From positions 49,125 to 113,124 of the forward strand of contig NZ_JAJHPU010000036.1 in assembly GCF_020831405.1 (NCBI RefSeq): 64,000 nt of DNA. Direction: 5' to 3'. A model generated the notes under the pieces. It saw only the letters and a program-made list of their open reading frames with translations. It ran no database searches and was not told the DNA's origin. Positions 11,776 through 22,097 of this stretch are shown piece after piece. This DNA comes from Pseudomonas oryzagri. Lineage in GTDB: Bacteria; Pseudomonadota; Gammaproteobacteria; Pseudomonadales; Pseudomonadaceae. The number at the start of each line of letters is the position of its first letter. Within the stretch, counting starts at the first letter, position 1. The translations under genes were made by a program, and so were the position numbers.

Positions 11776-12521
11776 GCTTCGGTTGGGCTGACCTGCTGAT
11801 CCCCGATTGGCCGGCGCCGGCCGGCGTGCGTGCCTGCGTCACCACGCGCCGCGGCGGCGTCAGCGCCGCACCCTTCGATGCGCTCAACCTGGGCGATCAT
11901 GTCGGCGACGATCCGCTCGCGGTGGCCGAGAACCGCCGTCGCCTGCAGGCGCTGCTCGGCTGCCGCGCCGCCTGGCTCGACCAGGTGCACGGCGTGGCCG
12001 TGGTCGAGGCCGACCCGAATCGGGTGCTCGAGGCCGACGCCAGCTGGAGCGCCACCCCGGGGGTGGCCTGCACGGTGATGACCGCCGATTGCCTGCCGGT
12101 TCTGTTCTGCGACCGCGCCGGCACGCGCGTGGCGGCCGTCCATGCCGGCTGGCGCGGGCTGGTCGCCGGGGTGCTGGAGGCCAGCGTCGCCGCGCTGGGC
12201 TGCCCGGCGGACCAGGTGCTGGCCTGGCTGGGGCCGGCCATCGGCCCGCAGGCCTTCGAGGTCGGCGCCGAGGTGCGCGAAGCTTTCCTCGCCCAGCATC
12301 CCGAGGCCGCCGCGGCCTTCGTGCCGAGCGTCAATCCCGGCCGTTTCATGGCCGATCTCTACCAGCTGGCGCGCATCCGCCTGGCCGCGGCCGGCGTCAG
12401 CGCGGTGTACGGCGGCGGCCTGTGCACCTTCAGCGACGCCACGCGCTTCTACTCCTACCGCCGCGCGCCGCGTAGCGGCCGGCTGGCCAGTCTGGTCTGG
12501 CTGGAGCCGACGCCGGCCTGA
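11772..12521 (+). CDS. pgeF: Peptidoglycan editing factor PgeF / YfiH-family copper oxidoreductase
   Basis: 249 aa, DUF152/YfiH fold. Metal-site residues of the family are visible: His in DQVHG, Cys in TADCLPV and His in VHAGWRG. Family members act as laccase-like or purine-nucleoside phosphorylase enzymes; in E. coli YfiH is reported to remove mis-incorporated serine from peptidoglycan precursors. The ATG overlaps the rluD stop by four bases, so the pair is co-translated, the usual Pseudomonas arrangement. Confidence 0.9.
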   Translation: MSFGWADLLIPDWPAPAGVRACVTTRRGGVSAAPFDALNLGDHVGDDPLAVAENRRRLQALLGCRAAWLDQVHGVAVVEADPNRVLEADASWSATPGVACTVMTADCLPVLFCDRAGTRVAAVHAGWRGLVAGVLEASVAALGCPADQVLAWLGPAIGPQAFEVGAEVREAFLAQHPEAAAAFVPSVNPGRFMADLYQLARIRLAAAGVSAVYGGGLCTFSDATRFYSYRRAPRSGRLASLVWLEPTPA

Positions 12522-12772
12522 GCGAGCCCAGGGTAGTCGCTCGCGAAGCGATTACCTACAAGGAGGTTGCGCTCATCTCATCGGTAGGCGGTCGCTGCGC
12601 AAGTCTTCTGTCCTGCGGCCCTGACGGGGGTGGCGGTTGGCGGGCTGGGTGATAAAGCGCGCGCCGCGGTTTTCCGGTACGCGCCTGCTTCCGGCCTGAG
12701 GAAAAGCTCCCGCGTTCGTCCCCCACCCGGCAGGGTGTCGCGCCACGCTTGACGCCAATCAAATCCCTCCCC
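12522..12772. other. pgeF-clpB intergenic region with one hairpin
   Basis: No gene is seen here. A hairpin GTAGTCGCT / AGCGATTAC with a short loop lies at 12533-12556, just after pgeF, without a clear T-run; it may be a weak terminator or a degraded intergenic repeat. The rest has no recognisable signal until the clpB promoter. Confidence 0.45.
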
Positions 12773-12801
12773 CTTGAATCGTCTGCAATCGTCCTTATCT
12801 A
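12773..12801 (+). promoter_or_regulatory. Heat-shock (sigma-32/RpoH) promoter of clpB
   Basis: CTTGAAT (12773-12779), a 13-bp spacer, then CCTTATCTA (12793-12801). This fits the sigma-32 pattern CTTGAAA N13-14 CCCCATNTA well and lies 68 bp before the clpB start. Confidence 0.82.
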
Positions 12802-12868
12802 TCCTGCATCCCAATTTCCCGGCGGATGCCGCAAGGCCGCTCCGCCGCTGCTTGCGAAGGACGAACCC

Positions 12869-15433
<2,565 letters not shown>

Positions 15434-15471
15434 GGTCGGCCGGAGCCGGACGATTTGCCGGTCCCAGCAGC

Positions 15472-15508
15472 AAAAAGGCACGGATTCCGCGGGAACCGTG
15501 CCTTTTTT
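15472..15508. terminator. Terminator shared by clpB and the DUF1631 gene
   Basis: Inverted repeat AAAAAGGCACGG / CCGTGCCTTTTTT with an inner TTCC/GGAA extension. Flanking A- and T-runs make it usable from both directions. Confidence 0.9.
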
Positions 15509-15526
15509 GCTGTTTTTGGAAGAGAC

Positions 15527-17905
15527 TCAGCCGCCAGCTGGCTGGCCCTCCTCCAGGCGCTGCAGCACCCGGTAGATCGCCTGCAGGGCACGCTTCATCA
15601 GCGGACTGTCGCTCGGCTGGCCGAGCAGGTAGACGCTGCCGTCATGCAGGCCCTGCGCCAGGCGGGCGGCCGACCAGGTGCGGCTGTGCTCGCCGGTCGG
15701 ATCGATGAACAGGTAGTGACGGCTGGCCGGACTGAACCAGGACAGACGCAGGCGACGCACCTGGCCGTCCTCGAGGAAGCCGAACAGGCTGCCGAACGGC
15801 AGAGCCTCGAGTTGACGCAGCTGGGCTTCCTGCTCGGGGGGCAGGTTTTCCGCCTCCTCGCTCAGCGACTCCGCAGCGGCCTGCGGCTGGAGCAGGGCGC
15901 CGAGGCTGCTCTCCGGAAGCTTGATCGTCAGCTCGGCGACCAGTTCGGGCTGGCCGGCCTGTACGGCGTGCTGACAGGCGACCACGTCCTGTAGCAGGCG
16001 ACGGATGTCGGCGTCGCTCAGGCTGCCGAGCTGCTGCAGACCTTCGCGCAGGCGCTCGAGCAGGCCCAGGCGTTCGCGCTGCATACGCTCGCGACCGTGG
16101 CGGCCGAGCGGCGTGCAGCTCCACGCCAGTTGTTCGGCGGCCTGACAGCCGAGCAGCCATTCCTCGCTGTCTTCGCCCTGGCGCAGATGGATAAGGGCCA
16201 GTACATCGCTCCAGCCTTTTTCCAGCAACTCGCGCATTGGCTGTGGCAGGGTGCGGCCGGCCAGCACCCGGTGGATCTGCTCGGCGGCCTGCTGGCGGGC
16301 GACGTGCAGGCGGTCGCGCCCGCGTGCGGTGTCCAGGGTGCGCCGCTCGCGCAGCTCCACGCGTTGCTGCAGGCGGCGTACATGTTCCTCGAAATCCGCC
16401 AGCAGTTCGCTGAACAGGCTGCTGTCGCTGTCGAAGTCGCGCAGGATGCGCTCGACGATTTCCTGCATCTTGGCCTGCAGGCCGGAGGCATCGTCGTCTT
16501 CGGCAAAGCGTGCGCCGGCCTTGGCCATGCTGTCGAGCAGCTGGCGCGCCGGGTGGATGTCCTGGGTGAACAGCTGGTGGTCGCGCAGGGCGAGCTTGAG
16601 GTAGGGCGTGTGCAGGTGTGACAGCACCGTCTTGCAGCGGTCCGGCAAGGTCGGGTCGTCGAGGACGAAGGCGAACAACATGCCGACCAGGTCGATGATG
16701 TCGGCGGCATCGGCTTCCAGCTGCGGGCGCGCCGGCAGGGTGCAGGCGGCCTCCAGCTCGGCGTGCAGGCGGGCCTTGAGCTGCTGGGCGTCCTGGCGCG
16801 GCAGGGCGCTGTCGCCGAGCTCGCGGACGCTGACCTGCTGCAGGCGGGTCAGCGCCGCGATCAGTTCTTCCTCGCTGTAGAGGGTGCCGGTGCCCGCCGG
16901 CGGCGTTGCGCCAGCGTTCTCCGGCGGCCGCTCACCGGCGGCGGCCGATGCAGGCGGCATGGAGTGCTGGGCGGGGCTGTCGTGGCGCCGGCTGAGCAGT
17001 TGGGTGACGCCGCGGAACAGGCGCTCGTTCTCGTTGCGCGGCTCCTCGCTCCAGGCATCACCGCTTGCGGCGGATTCGCGACTGTGCTGGCTTTCGCTGG
17101 CTGCCGCGGGCTCGCGACTGCGCGGAGGGTTGCTGGCCGCGACGGGTTCGCGACTGCGCGAGGTGTCGCTGGCCGGGCGGGGCGGGCGCGGCTCGTTGCT
17201 CTGGGAGCGCGGGCGCGGCGGTTGGTCGCTGATGTTGGGCAGGATAGCGGCGTCGATCAGCAACTGATTAAGGCCGGCATACAGCTCGTCCAGGCAGGCG
17301 AGGGCCTGCTGCTCCACCAGCTCGTACAAGGTCCGGCGAATCGGCAGGGGCAGCGGTTCGCCGGCCAGGGCGAGGCGGAGGGATTCGGCGAGGGTTTCCG
17401 GAGCGAAGGGGCTATCCTGGCGCAGCGCCGCCGCGGGGCGCGGCGTGAGTTGCGCCAGGCGGCGTTCGAGGGTGCCCAGCTCGCGGGCGCAGCGGCTGCG
17501 GCAGCGGCGCGCCAGCTGGTCCAGTTGCAGGCGCTCCTCATGCTCGTCGTGACCGATCAGCGACAGCTCGCTGGCGCTGGGGCGGATTTGCGGCTCCTGT
17601 CCCTCCAGATAGGCGGCGAAGAAGCCGCTCAGGCGCTGGTGGAAGCGGCGCAGGATCTGTGGGCGCTGGTTGCGCAGGGCGCGCATGCCATCGAAGAACA
17701 GCGCCTGTTCGAGGTTGTTCGTGGCTCGGTCGGCCTGAGCGAACAGGGCGTCGTCCACGGCATCCAGGGCGTGGGCGAGGCACTGGTCGAGATGATTCAT
17801 CGCCAACTCGAGGCAGCTTTGCTCGAGCGGGCCGAAGCGCGGGCGGATGCTGCGACCGGCCAGTGACGGCGGGGCAGGATGATCGGGCGGAGGGGTAGGG
17901 CTCAT
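15527..17905 (-). CDS. DUF1631 family protein
   Basis: 792 aa soluble protein of unknown function (DUF1631, sometimes mislabelled thymidine phosphorylase). It is mostly alpha-helical and rich in Leu, Gln, Arg and Glu. A low-complexity linker at about residues 225-290 (DNA 17030-17230) repeats SREP/AAS-type units (SRSREPVAAS, PRSREPAAAS) and separates an N-terminal helical part from the conserved C-terminal part, which ends FGFLEDGQVRRLRLSWFSP. The latter resembles the PilZ-like tail seen in the family and could sense a ligand; this is inference. ATG 17905 is chosen; another ATG lies six codons upstream. Convergent with clpB and divergent from the tRNA operon. Confidence 0.8.
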   Translation of the reverse strand: MSPTPPPDHPAPPSLAGRSIRPRFGPLEQSCLELAMNHLDQCLAHALDAVDDALFAQADRATNNLEQALFFDGMRALRNQRPQILRRFHQRLSGFFAAYLEGQEPQIRPSASELSLIGHDEHEERLQLDQLARRCRSRCARELGTLERRLAQLTPRPAAALRQDSPFAPETLAESLRLALAGEPLPLPIRRTLYELVEQQALACLDELYAGLNQLLIDAAILPNISDQPPRPRSQSNEPRPPRPASDTSRSREPVAASNPPRSREPAAASESQHSRESAASGDAWSEEPRNENERLFRGVTQLLSRRHDSPAQHSMPPASAAAGERPPENAGATPPAGTGTLYSEEELIAALTRLQQVSVRELGDSALPRQDAQQLKARLHAELEAACTLPARPQLEADAADIIDLVGMLFAFVLDDPTLPDRCKTVLSHLHTPYLKLALRDHQLFTQDIHPARQLLDSMAKAGARFAEDDDASGLQAKMQEIVERILRDFDSDSSLFSELLADFEEHVRRLQQRVELRERRTLDTARGRDRLHVARQQAAEQIHRVLAGRTLPQPMRELLEKGWSDVLALIHLRQGEDSEEWLLGCQAAEQLAWSCTPLGRHGRERMQRERLGLLERLREGLQQLGSLSDADIRRLLQDVVACQHAVQAGQPELVAELTIKLPESSLGALLQPQAAAESLSEEAENLPPEQEAQLRQLEALPFGSLFGFLEDGQVRRLRLSWFSPASRHYLFIDPTGEHSRTWSAARLAQGLHDGSVYLLGQPSDSPLMKRALQAIYRVLQRLEEGQPAGG

Positions 17906-18005
17906 GGTGGTCCGGCGGGCCATCGCCCAGCGCTCTCAGAGTTGCTGCACATATAACAAGTGACTGTGCTTCTGCCAAGTATAGGAAAAAAAGCTAATGA
18001 AATGC

Positions 18006-18033
18006 TTGACATACATCGACAGGTCAGTAAAAT
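18006..18033 (+). promoter_or_regulatory. Sigma-70 promoter of the tRNA operon
   Basis: TTGACA (18006-18011), 16-bp spacer, TAAAAT (18028-18033), followed by a GC-rich discriminator (GCCGCGCC) typical of stringently controlled stable-RNA promoters. Confidence 0.85.
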
Positions 18034-18097
18034 GCCGCGCCACTGACACGGGAAATCAGCAACGCTGATAACCGTAGAGGGTTGGAAGTCTCGATGT

Positions 18098-18173
<76 letters not shown>

Positions 18174-18182
18174 ACTTCCAGG

Positions 18183-18259
18183 CGGGGTATAGCGCAGTCC
18201 GGTAGCGCGCCTGCTTTGGGAGCAGGATGTCGGGAGTTCGAATCTCTCTACCCCGACCA
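18183..18259 (+). tRNA. tRNA-Pro(TGG)
   Basis: Acceptor CGGGGTA/TACCCCG, anticodon stem CCTGC/GCAGG with loop TTTGGGA (anticodon TGG at 18217-18219), T-loop GTTCGAATC and encoded CCA. It lies 9 bp after tRNA-Asn. Confidence 0.97.
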
Positions 18260-18264
18260 GTTTT

Positions 18265-18339
18265 GGGTCGTTAGCTCAGTGGTAGAGCAGTTGGCTTTTA
18301 ACCAATTGGTCGTAGGTTCGACCCCTACACGACCCACCA
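18265..18339 (+). tRNA. tRNA-Lys(TTT)
   Basis: Acceptor GGGTCGT with its 3' partner ACGACCC, anticodon loop CTTTTAA (anticodon TTT at 18297-18299), T-loop GTTCGACCC and encoded CCA. Only 5 bp after tRNA-Pro. Confidence 0.97.
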
Positions 18340-18364
18340 CATTCCCTTCTCCGGAAGGACAAGA

Positions 18365-18398
18365 AGCTGGAAGTGCCGCAAGGCCTTCCGGCTTTTTT
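18365..18398 (+). terminator. Rho-independent terminator of the tRNA operon
   Basis: Stem AGCTGGAAG/CTTCCGGCT with an 11-nt loop, followed by a run of T, 25 bp after tRNA-Lys. Confidence 0.85.
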
Positions 18399-18462
18399 GT
18401 TTGTCCGCGTTTTTCCGGGGCGAGATCGCCGCCGGAAGGAATCCCTCCGGCGGCGGCCGCAC

Positions 18463-19761
18463 TCAGTGCAGTTTCAGGCGTGGCTCGGTGCTGCGGCCGA
18501 GACGGTCGCTGAGCATCAGCAGCAGGGTGCGGAACGGTCCGTACAGCGCCATCTGGTGCAGGCGATAGAGCGAGACGTAGAACCAGCGCGCCAGGCGGCC
18601 CTCGAGCATCACGTCGCCGGTCAGGTTGCCCATGAGGTTGCCCACCGCGCTGAAGCTGGACAGCGAGATCAGCGAGCCATAATCGCGGTAGCGATAGTCC
18701 AGCAGCGGCTTGCCCTCCAGGCGGCGGGCCAGCGAGTTGGCCAGCAGCGAGGCCTGCTGGTGGGCGGCCTGGGCGCGCGGCGGCACGTTCTTGCCGTCTT
18801 CCATCGGGCAGGCAGCGCAGTCGCCGAGAGCGAAGATGTGCTCGTCGCGGGTGGTCTGCAGGGTCGCGCGCACCACCAGCTGATTGATGCGGTTGCTCTC
18901 CAGGCCGTCCAGTTCGGCGAGAAACTCCGGGGCGCGGATGCCGGCCGCCCAGACCTTGAGGGTGGCCGGGATGAACTGGCCATCGGCGGTGTGCAGGCCT
19001 TCGGCGGTGACTTCCTTGACCGGCGAATTGACCAGGACCGTGATACCGAGCTTCTCCAGTGTGCTGTGTACCGGACGGCCGATCCGCTCGGGCAGGGCGG
19101 GCACCACCCGCGGGCCGGCCTCGATCAGCGTCAGGTTGAGATCCTGCGGGCGGATGCCCTCCAGGCCGTAGGCGGCCAGCAGCAGGGCGGCATGGTGCAG
19201 CTCGGCGGCCAGCTCGACGCCGGTGGCGCCGGCGCCGACGATCGCCACGTTGATCTGCGCCGCGCCATCGCGCTGCGGGTGGGCGTGAGCGCACAGGTAC
19301 TGGTTGAGCAGCAGGTTGTGGAAGCGTTCGGCCTGCTCGCGCGAATCGAGGAACAGGCAGTGCTCTGCCGCGCCTTCGGTGCCGAAGTCGTTGGTCTTGC
19401 TGCCCACCGCCAGCACCAGGGTGTCGTAGCCGATCTCGCGCGGCGGCACGAGCTCCTCGCCGCTGTCGTCATGGATGGCTTCCAGGCGGATCACCTTGCG
19501 CGCCCGGTCGAGGCCGCACATGCGGCCGGCCTGGTACTTGAAGTGGTTCCACTTGGCCTGGGCGACGTAGTTCAGCTCGTTCTCCGAAGAGTTCAGCGAG
19601 CCGGCGGCCACCTCGTGCAGCAGGGGCTTCCAGATATGGGTGAGGTTGGCGTCAACCAGGGTGATGCGGGCCTGGCCGCGCTTGCCGAGGCGGCGGCCCA
19701 GGCGGGTGGCGAGTTCGATCCCGCCGGCGCCGCCGCCGACGATCACGATGTGATGGTTCAT
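18463..19761 (-). CDS. ndh: Type II NADH:quinone oxidoreductase
   Basis: 432 aa FAD enzyme that passes electrons from NADH to quinone without proton pumping, bound to the inner face of the membrane. The N-terminal FAD site is IVIVGGGAGGIELA; the NADH-binding Rossmann motif is VAIVGAGATGVELAAEL at about 170; a second FAD contact is IFALGDCAACP. The hydrophobic/amphipathic C-terminus (RWFYVSLYRLHQMALYG) is the membrane anchor of NDH-2. The ATG at 19761 directly precedes the FAD motif; a TTG five codons upstream is less likely. Confidence 0.94.
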   Translation of the reverse strand: MNHHIVIVGGGAGGIELATRLGRRLGKRGQARITLVDANLTHIWKPLLHEVAAGSLNSSENELNYVAQAKWNHFKYQAGRMCGLDRARKVIRLEAIHDDSGEELVPPREIGYDTLVLAVGSKTNDFGTEGAAEHCLFLDSREQAERFHNLLLNQYLCAHAHPQRDGAAQINVAIVGAGATGVELAAELHHAALLLAAYGLEGIRPQDLNLTLIEAGPRVVPALPERIGRPVHSTLEKLGITVLVNSPVKEVTAEGLHTADGQFIPATLKVWAAGIRAPEFLAELDGLESNRINQLVVRATLQTTRDEHIFALGDCAACPMEDGKNVPPRAQAAHQQASLLANSLARRLEGKPLLDYRYRDYGSLISLSSFSAVGNLMGNLTGDVMLEGRLARWFYVSLYRLHQMALYGPFRTLLLMLSDRLGRSTEPRLKLH

Positions 19762-19818
19762 GGGTAGGTCTCGCAAGGCTTGGAAAAACCGGCGGAGACT
19801 GGCGGCTGGCGCGGGGGG

Positions 19819-19992
19819 TCATTGGGCGAGGGTGCCCAGCAGGCGGCTCAGCAGGCCCAGGCCGATGACCACGAAGAGCAGGGCGAGCATCAGCAGCCAG
19901 GGGCGGAACGGCTGGCGCTTGACCTGATGCTGCGGAGCGCTGAGGTAGTGCTCGACGCGGCGCTGATCTTCGGGGGTCAGACGGCTGGACAT
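19819..19992 (-). CDS. DUF3094 small membrane protein
   Basis: 57 aa. The N-terminal half is polar (SSRLTPEDQRRVEHYLSAP) and the C-terminal half is one transmembrane helix (PWLLMLALLFVVIGLGLL). This is the DUF3094 family of pseudomonads, function unknown. It lies upstream of ndh on the same strand (57 bp gap), so it may be co-transcribed with it. ATG 19992 matches the family start; the frame continues upstream without support. Confidence 0.75.
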   Translation of the reverse strand: MSSRLTPEDQRRVEHYLSAPQHQVKRQPFRPWLLMLALLFVVIGLGLLSRLLGTLAQ

Positions 19993-20208
19993 GGCAGTCT
20001 CTAGGAAGGCAATTCGACCATTGTACGCACTCGGTTGCGCGTCGCTCAATGCTACCGAAGTGTCGCTTATAGGCCCTTCGCGCGCCTGAGCGGCTGGGCT
20101 GTTCGTATATCAGCCTAGAGTGCGGAGCGCCGCTTGTCAGCTCGATGCCGGGGCTCTGGAGCGGGGCTGGCGGTGTAAACTGGTGGCATCGTTCCTGTGG
20201 AGCCGGAC

Positions 20209-20634
20209 ATGCACCTGCGCGATGCCACCCCCGCCGACCACCCCGCGCTGCACGACTTGTGGGCGCGCACGCCAGGCATCCAGTTGCGCAACGAGGATGC
20301 CCGCGCGCCCTTCTGCGCCTATCTGGCGCGCAATCCCGGCCTCAGCCTGGTCGCCGAGGTCGATGGCGTCCCGGTCGGCTGCCTGCTGGCCGGTCATGAC
20401 GGTCGGCGTGGCTACCTGCAGCACCTGACGGTCGATCCCGCCTGGCGGCGGCGCGGCATTGCCACGGCCCTGATCGAGACGGTGCTGGCCCGTCTGGCCG
20501 CGCAGGGCATTGCCAAAAGCCACGTGTTCGTCCTCGACGCCGCGCCCGAGGCGCTGGCGTTCTGGCGCGCCCGCGAGGGCTGGGGCGAACGCCGCGACAT
20601 CCGCGTATTTTCCACCCTGGAGCACCCTGCATGA
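20209..20634 (+). CDS. GNAT-family N-acetyltransferase
   Basis: 141 aa single GNAT domain. The acetyl-CoA-binding motif A is [16 protein letters not shown] (about 78-93), preceded by strand YLQHLTV and followed by a C-terminal strand ([18 protein letters not shown]), the typical order. Substrate unknown. ATG 20209 has GGAG six bases upstream. Its stop overlaps the next start (ATGA), so it heads a translationally coupled three-gene cluster. Confidence 0.85.
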   Translation: MHLRDATPADHPALHDLWARTPGIQLRNEDARAPFCAYLARNPGLSLVAEVDGVPVGCLLAGHDGRRGYLQHLTVDPAWRRRGIATALIETVLARLAAQGIAKSHVFVLDAAPEALAFWRAREGWGERRDIRVFSTLEHPA

Positions 20635-21098
20635 GAGTCTGGCTGTTGCTGGGCCTGGTCCTGCTGGTCGGCAGCGCGCAGGCGCTGGAGAGCGGCGAGC
20701 GCCTGGCCCCCTGGACCCTGAACGACCAGTTCGATCGGTCCTATACCCTCGACGACCAGCTGCACATCCTCCTGGTGGCGCGCAGCATGGACGGCGCCAA
20801 GCTGGTCAAGGCAGCGCTGGAGGGGCGGCCCAAGGGCTATCTGGAGGCGCGCCGGGCGCAGTTCGTCGCCGACATCAGCCGCATGCCCGGGCTGATCGGC
20901 AAGCTGTTCGCCATCCCGGCGATGCGCGACTACCGCTACCGCGTGCTGCTCGATCGCGAGGCGCAGGTGGTGCCGCAGTACGCCGCGCCGGAGGAGGGCG
21001 TGCTCTGGCTGCAGTTGGAGCAGGGCGTGCTGCGCGAGCGGCGCCTCTTCACCGACGCGGCGGCGCTGCGCGCTGCGTTGGAGCAGGTGGCGCCGTGA
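20631..21098 (+). CDS. Secreted/periplasmic protein, thioredoxin-like in outline
   Basis: 155 aa with an N-terminal signal peptide ([16 protein letters not shown], cleavage likely after AQA). The mature part begins [20 protein letters not shown], which resembles the opening of thioredoxin-fold proteins such as SCO/YtfJ types, but no CxxC is present, so no redox role can be claimed. It has relatives in Pseudomonas with the doubtful label FAD/FMN-containing dehydrogenase; no flavin motif is visible. ATG overlaps the acetyltransferase stop and its own TGA overlaps the next GTG. Confidence 0.72.
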   Translation: MRVWLLLGLVLLVGSAQALESGERLAPWTLNDQFDRSYTLDDQLHILLVARSMDGAKLVKAALEGRPKGYLEARRAQFVADISRMPGLIGKLFAIPAMRDYRYRVLLDREAQVVPQYAAPEEGVLWLQLEQGVLRERRLFTDAAALRAALEQVAP

Positions 21099-21817
21099 TC
21101 GCCGCCGCCTTGCTCAGCACGTCCAGTCTGTGGCTGGGCGCCCTGCTGTTCCTGCCGTTGTTGCTCGCGGCGCTCTGGCATGCGCCCTGGGTCGAGCTGT
21201 TCAGCGATTCGCGGCGCCAGCACCTGTTGTTCGGCACCGTGCTGGCGCTGTTCCTGCTCTGGCTGGTGCGGCGCGACTTCCCGTCCGGACTGTCCTTCCA
21301 CTTCATCGGCATGACCGCGGTGACCCTGCTGCTCGACTGGCCGCTGGCGGTGTTGTCGGCCTTCGCCGCGCAACTGGCGCTGGTCGGCTTGGGGCGCCAG
21401 GACGCCCTGGCGCTGGGCGTCAACGGCGTGCTGCTGATCCTCATCCCCGTCGTGGTTACCGAGGCCTGCGCGCGTGCCGTCGAGCGCCTGCAGCCGCGCA
21501 ACCTGTTCGTCTACATCTTCTGCAGCGGCTTCTTCCCGGCCGCGCTGGTGGCGCTGCTGGTGCTGCTCGCCGGTCTCGGCGTGCTGCTCCACGATGGCAT
21601 CTACCAGATGCCGCCCTGGCTGGACGACTTCGTCGCCTACCTGTGGTTGATCATGTTCCCCGAGGCGTTCATCAACGGCACCGTGGTCACCGCGCTGGTG
21701 GTGTACTACCCGGAGTGGCTGGAGACCTTCAACCGTACCCGCTATCTGCAGGCGCCGTGGAAGGAGGAGGAAAAAAGCAAGGAGGAGGAAAAGGATAGGG
21801 GGGAAGGGAAGCGCTGA
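21095..21817 (+). CDS. CbiM-like multi-pass membrane protein (ECF-type permease family)
   Basis: 240 aa with about six to seven hydrophobic segments. It resembles the CbiM/energy-coupling-factor permease family, whose members form the substrate-binding membrane part of cobalt/nickel importers. However, the N-terminal His-rich metal site of CbiM is not visible and no ATPase or T-component gene is adjacent, so transport of metal is unproven. Starts with GTG at 21095 overlapping the previous stop. The C-terminus is a highly charged EEEKSKEEEKDRGEGKR tail encoded by A/G-rich DNA. Confidence 0.7.
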   Translation: MIAAALLSTSSLWLGALLFLPLLLAALWHAPWVELFSDSRRQHLLFGTVLALFLLWLVRRDFPSGLSFHFIGMTAVTLLLDWPLAVLSAFAAQLALVGLGRQDALALGVNGVLLILIPVVVTEACARAVERLQPRNLFVYIFCSGFFPAALVALLVLLAGLGVLLHDGIYQMPPWLDDFVAYLWLIMFPEAFINGTVVTALVVYYPEWLETFNRTRYLQAPWKEEEKSKEEEKDRGEGKR

Positions 21818-21823
21818 GCGCGG

Positions 21824-22000
21824 TCAGGAGGTCAGCCGGGCCGGGCCCATAAAGCAAAAAGCCTCCCGGTCGGTGGACCGGAAGGCTTCGCGGCGGTAGC
21901 TGCCTTTGCCTTTGGCGGGTTTTTCCTGGCGACAACGGAACAGCGGTTGCGCCACCAGGGATTTGGCCTTGTTCGGGCCGGTTTTGCGTTGCTTGGCCAT
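21824..22000 (-). CDS. arfA: Alternative ribosome-rescue factor ArfA
   Basis: 58 aa, starting MAKQRKTGPNKAKSLVAQPL, then FRCRQEKPAKGKGSYRR, the ArfA signature (KGKGSYRR). ArfA enters the empty mRNA channel of ribosomes stalled on stop-less mRNA and recruits RF2 to release the peptide, acting as a backup for tmRNA. The last third of the coding sequence contains a strong terminator hairpin (21854-21888). In E. coli the arfA hairpin leads to truncated, non-stop arfA mRNA so that ArfA is degraded when tmRNA works and accumulates when it fails; the same layout is visible here. Last gene of the leuS-lptE-holA group. Confidence 0.92.
   Translation of the reverse strand: MAKQRKTGPNKAKSLVAQPLFRCRQEKPAKGKGSYRREAFRSTDREAFCFMGPARLTS
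21854..21888 (-). terminator. Intragenic terminator hairpin inside arfA
   Basis: 13-bp stem with one mismatch-type pair (arms 21876-21888 and 21859-21871, loop of 4) followed on the minus strand by a T-run (21856-21860). It sits before the arfA stop codon, so terminated mRNA has no stop. Confidence 0.88.
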
Positions 22001-22097
22001 GACCTTTCCTCGCGTGGAGCCTGCGGTCTGCAGGCGCGCGCATCATCGGTCGCTGTATGGAAAATGTCCAGTGGCGTTGGGCGAAAAACGACCAGGG

